Source: Pseudomonadota bacterium (GTDB taxonomy: Bacteria; Desulfobacterota; Desulfobulbia; Desulfobulbales; SURF-16). Taken from it: a stretch of DNA of 64,000 nt. The stretch is taken from positions 1 through 64,000 of the forward strand of contig JAHJKA010000022.1 in NCBI GenBank assembly GCA_018822545.1, written 5' to 3'. The position numbers were made by a program, and so were the translations under genes. Shown here piece after piece: positions 61,839 through 64,000 of this stretch (the first letter of the stretch is position 1; each line of letters starts with the position of its first letter). The notes below the pieces were generated by a model, which ran no database searches, was not told where the DNA came from, and worked only from the letters and a program-made list of their open reading frames with translations.

Positions 61839-62788
61839 ATCGTATTTTCGGATCCTGGAAATGGCCAAAGAACTGGGTGCTCAAACTCCTCAGTCTCTTT
61901 TTTGCCGTTTTTATGTGGTATTTTGTTGCGGGTGAGGACAATGTCGACATGACTGTCAAGGTCCCGGTGGAGGTAATCAATCTGCCCCAGGACCTCATCG
62001 TCGCCAATGAATATAAAAAAGAGCTGGAGATCACGGTGAGCGGTCCACGCGCCCTTATTCGCAACATGGCCAGCGAGGTTTCCCGCACCGTTGATCTTTC
62101 TAACGCAACGCCAGGGCCGGTGGTTATAAAAAACGACCCCAAGGCCATTCCCGTACCCTGGGGTGTACAGGTGCTCAGAACTAAACCCCCTGAGTTTATT
62201 CTGCAGCTCGACAAGCTCATTGAAAAGAAACTGCCCCTCCACGCCGTTACCACCGGCCAGGTACCCAAAGGCTATACCCTGGTGTCTGTCCTCCTTGAAC
62301 CTGCTGAGATTACCATCACCGCTTCTGAGGCTATTATCGGCAAGGAAACTGTGATTAACACCCTGCCTTTAGACATCAGCGGTTTGACAAATTCAACCAT
62401 GACCCACACCTCCCTTGAGCTCGCTCGGGAAATTTCCGATCTCATCGGCCACCCCGTGGTTACGGCCAGCATCATCATTGAGGAAAAACAGGTGCACCGG
62501 GCCGTGAAGAATATCCCCATCACCCTGCCCAGTGCAGATAATGGAGCCAAACTCAAAATTTCACCACCCAGTGTGACCGCCCATTCTTCTATCCCCTACT
62601 CTGTATCGCAGAAAATAAGTGACTACACGTCACTTTTTACTGCCACAATCACGGCAGCCGGCCTGCAGCCCGGCACCCACAAAATCAAAGTTCTTGTCAA
62701 ACCCGCAGAGGGGGTTAAAATCCTTGAGATCGACCCTCCCGAAGTGACGGTGACCGTACCTACTCCTGCGCCTCCTGTGCAAAAGTAG
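61811..62788 (+). CDS. cdaR: YbbR-domain protein, CdaA regulator
   Basis: 325-aa protein with one N-terminal membrane helix (about residues 19-38, LKLLSLFFAVFMWYFVAG) and several YbbR repeats in the extracytoplasmic part (for example TVKVPVEVINLPQDLIVANE and later copies). YbbR/CdaR proteins bind and modulate CdaA. A proline-rich tail (PTPAPPVQK) ends the chain. It lies between cdaA and glmM, overlapping the former. Confidence 0.9.
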   Translation: METLVKQSLNRIFGSWKWPKNWVLKLLSLFFAVFMWYFVAGEDNVDMTVKVPVEVINLPQDLIVANEYKKELEITVSGPRALIRNMASEVSRTVDLSNATPGPVVIKNDPKAIPVPWGVQVLRTKPPEFILQLDKLIEKKLPLHAVTTGQVPKGYTLVSVLLEPAEITITASEAIIGKETVINTLPLDISGLTNSTMTHTSLELAREISDLIGHPVVTASIIIEEKQVHRAVKNIPITLPSADNGAKLKISPPSVTAHSSIPYSVSQKISDYTSLFTATITAAGLQPGTHKIKVLVKPAEGVKILEIDPPEVTVTVPTPAPPVQK

Positions 62789-62836
62789 GCTTTAGCGCTT
62801 TTTCATTTTCCACTTTTTTGTTACAGGTTTTTTTAT

Positions 62837-64000
62837 ATGCGTAAATTATTTGGTACAGACGGCATCCGAGGTGTTGCCAATATCCATCCCATGACCACCG
62901 AGATCGCCATGCAGGTTGGCCGCGCCATTGCCTTTCAGGTCAAGGATATGCGCCAGGGCCACCGCATCGTCATCGGCAAAGACACCCGTATCTCCGGCTA
63001 CATGCTGGAAAATGCCCTGGCCGCTGGCATCTGCTCCATGGGCGTCGATGTCATGCTGCTTGGCCCCATGCCCACTCCGGGCATTGCCTTTATCACAACC
63101 AGCATGCGGGCTGATGCCGGTGTGGTCATCTCCGCCTCCCATAATCCCTTTCAGGATAACGGCATCAAAATCTTCTCCCGGGACGGCTATAAGCTGCCTG
63201 ACCAGAAAGAGACGGATATTGAGGACCTCATTTTCTCCCAGAAGATGGAGGCCCTGCGCCCGGTGGCTGAAGATGTCGGCAAGGCTTTTCGCATTGATGA
63301 TGCCAAGGGCCGCTATATTGTTTTTCTAAAAAACACCTTTCCAAAGCAATACAGCCTGGATGCCTTCCACATCGTTCTCGACTGTGCCCACGGCGCCACC
63401 TACGGCGTTGCCCCCCATGTCTTCGAGGAGCTTGGCGCCAAGGTCACCGCCATCGGCGTTAAGCCGGACGGCAAGAATATCAATAAGGATTGTGGCGCCC
63501 TTCACCCCGAGGTCATGGCCGCCAAGGTCAAGGAACTGGGAGCTGATATCGGTATTGCCCTTGATGGCGACGGCGATCGCCTCATTGTCTGTGACGAGCA
63601 AGGCCGCATCGTGGACGGTGACCACATCATGGCCATCTGCGCCAAAGAGCTGCTAGCCACCAAGAAGCTCAATAAAAAAACTTTGGTCACCACGGTGATG
63701 AGCAATATGGGCCTGGAAATTGCCATGGCTGGTATGGGCGGTAAAATGCTGCGCACCGCGGTGGGCGACCGCTATGTCGTGGAGGAGATGCGTAAAAACA
63801 AATACTCCTTTGGCGGTGAACAATCAGGCCATCTCATCTTTCTTGACCATAACACCACCGGTGACGGCATCTTAGCCGCCCTGCAGCTTCTGGCCGTGAT
63901 GATCAAGCACGGCAAGCCCATCTCTGAACTTGCTTCGATCATGACCTCCTATCCCCAGGTGTTAAAAAATGTCCGCACCGCCCAGAAAATGAACCTCGAC
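62837..64000 (+). CDS. glmM: phosphoglucosamine mutase (3' end outside window)
   Basis: Interconverts glucosamine 6- and 1-phosphate for peptidoglycan and LPS precursors. 388 codons are visible and the frame is still open at the right edge, so about 60 residues are missing. [15 protein letters not shown] starts the protein; the phosphoserine loop ISASHNP has S101; the metal motif DGDGDRL and the sugar-binding GGEQSGH follow. GlmM is regulated by CdaA in Gram-positives, and the same gene order here suggests a similar link. Confidence 0.95.
   Translation, partial: MRKLFGTDGIRGVANIHPMTTEIAMQVGRAIAFQVKDMRQGHRIVIGKDTRISGYMLENALAAGICSMGVDVMLLGPMPTPGIAFITTSMRADAGVVISASHNPFQDNGIKIFSRDGYKLPDQKETDIEDLIFSQKMEALRPVAEDVGKAFRIDDAKGRYIVFLKNTFPKQYSLDAFHIVLDCAHGATYGVAPHVFEELGAKVTAIGVKPDGKNINKDCGALHPEVMAAKVKELGADIGIALDGDGDRLIVCDEQGRIVDGDHIMAICAKELLATKKLNKKTLVTTVMSNMGLEIAMAGMGGKMLRTAVGDRYVVEEMRKNKYSFGGEQSGHLIFLDHNTTGDGILAALQLLAVMIKHGKPISELASIMTSYPQVLKNVRTAQKMNLD

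Overview
The window looks like ordinary chromosome from a Gram-negative anaerobe of the former Deltaproteobacteria (Desulfobacterota). My best guess, by inference only, is a Desulfobulbales-type sulfur bacterium. Supporting signs are a Desulfovibrio gigas-like 4Fe-4S ferredoxin, an AccA-AccD fusion, a cdaA-cdaR-glmM module, lipoproteins with Lnt, and above all selenocysteine decoding by UGA. No prophage, insertion sequence, CRISPR array, tRNA or rRNA was seen.

The most interesting locus is at 13.4-15.4 kb on the minus strand. Between a radical SAM/SPASM maturase (13383-14939) and a glycosyltransferase lies a 104-codon reading frame (15064-15378) that ordinary gene calling would miss because it has four in-frame TGA codons. 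Every TGA sits in the same Ser-Ser-Sec-Gly context. The first three are each followed, after exactly 14 nt, by a 6-bp stem with a 5-nt loop; the stem sequences differ but pairing is kept. I read it as a multi-selenocysteine RiPP precursor of the SbtA ('selenobiotic') type with its SbtM-type maturase. A second independent selenoprotein, a DsbA-like thiol oxidoreductase with a U-P-H-C active site and its own SECIS-like hairpin, is at 27264-28115. A third recoding event, the autoregulatory +1 frameshift at a UGA in prfB, is at 25003-25009.

Layout. 0.2-8.2 kb: chemoreceptor with tandem CZB modules, DUF4438 protein, pyrE, a dual-CxxC mini-protein, an RNB exoribonuclease, era, and a PilZ protein. 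8.6-13.0 kb: gltX, glnS, fbp. 13.4-21.8 kb (minus): acetyl-CoA carboxylase operon accC, accA-accD fusion, BCCP-like protein, birA, then a glycosyltransferase and the selenopeptide locus. 22.2-30.3 kb (plus): corC, lnt, prfB, Fe-S reductase, Sec-DsbA, phoH, ybeY-pdxJ fusion. 30.5-45.7 kb: FapA-like DUF342 protein, K+ channel, adk, ferredoxin, cupin, OmpA/DUF4398 lipoproteins, M48 protease, EcsC protein, small envelope proteins, MFS transporter, PilZ-like protein, DUF374 acyltransferase. 45.7-51.3 kb (minus): uvrB, a Twinkle-like primase-helicase, thiL. 51.6-54.9 kb (plus): ECF sigma, zinc anti-sigma and DegP, with sigma-E-like promoters. 55.0-59.9 kb (minus): trpE-G-D-C-F. 60.2-64.0 kb: rpsT, cdaA, cdaR and glmM, which runs off the right edge.

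Several starts were moved from the longest open frame to the ATG/GTG with a Shine-Dalgarno sequence, and five genes too short or too interrupted for routine calling are described.
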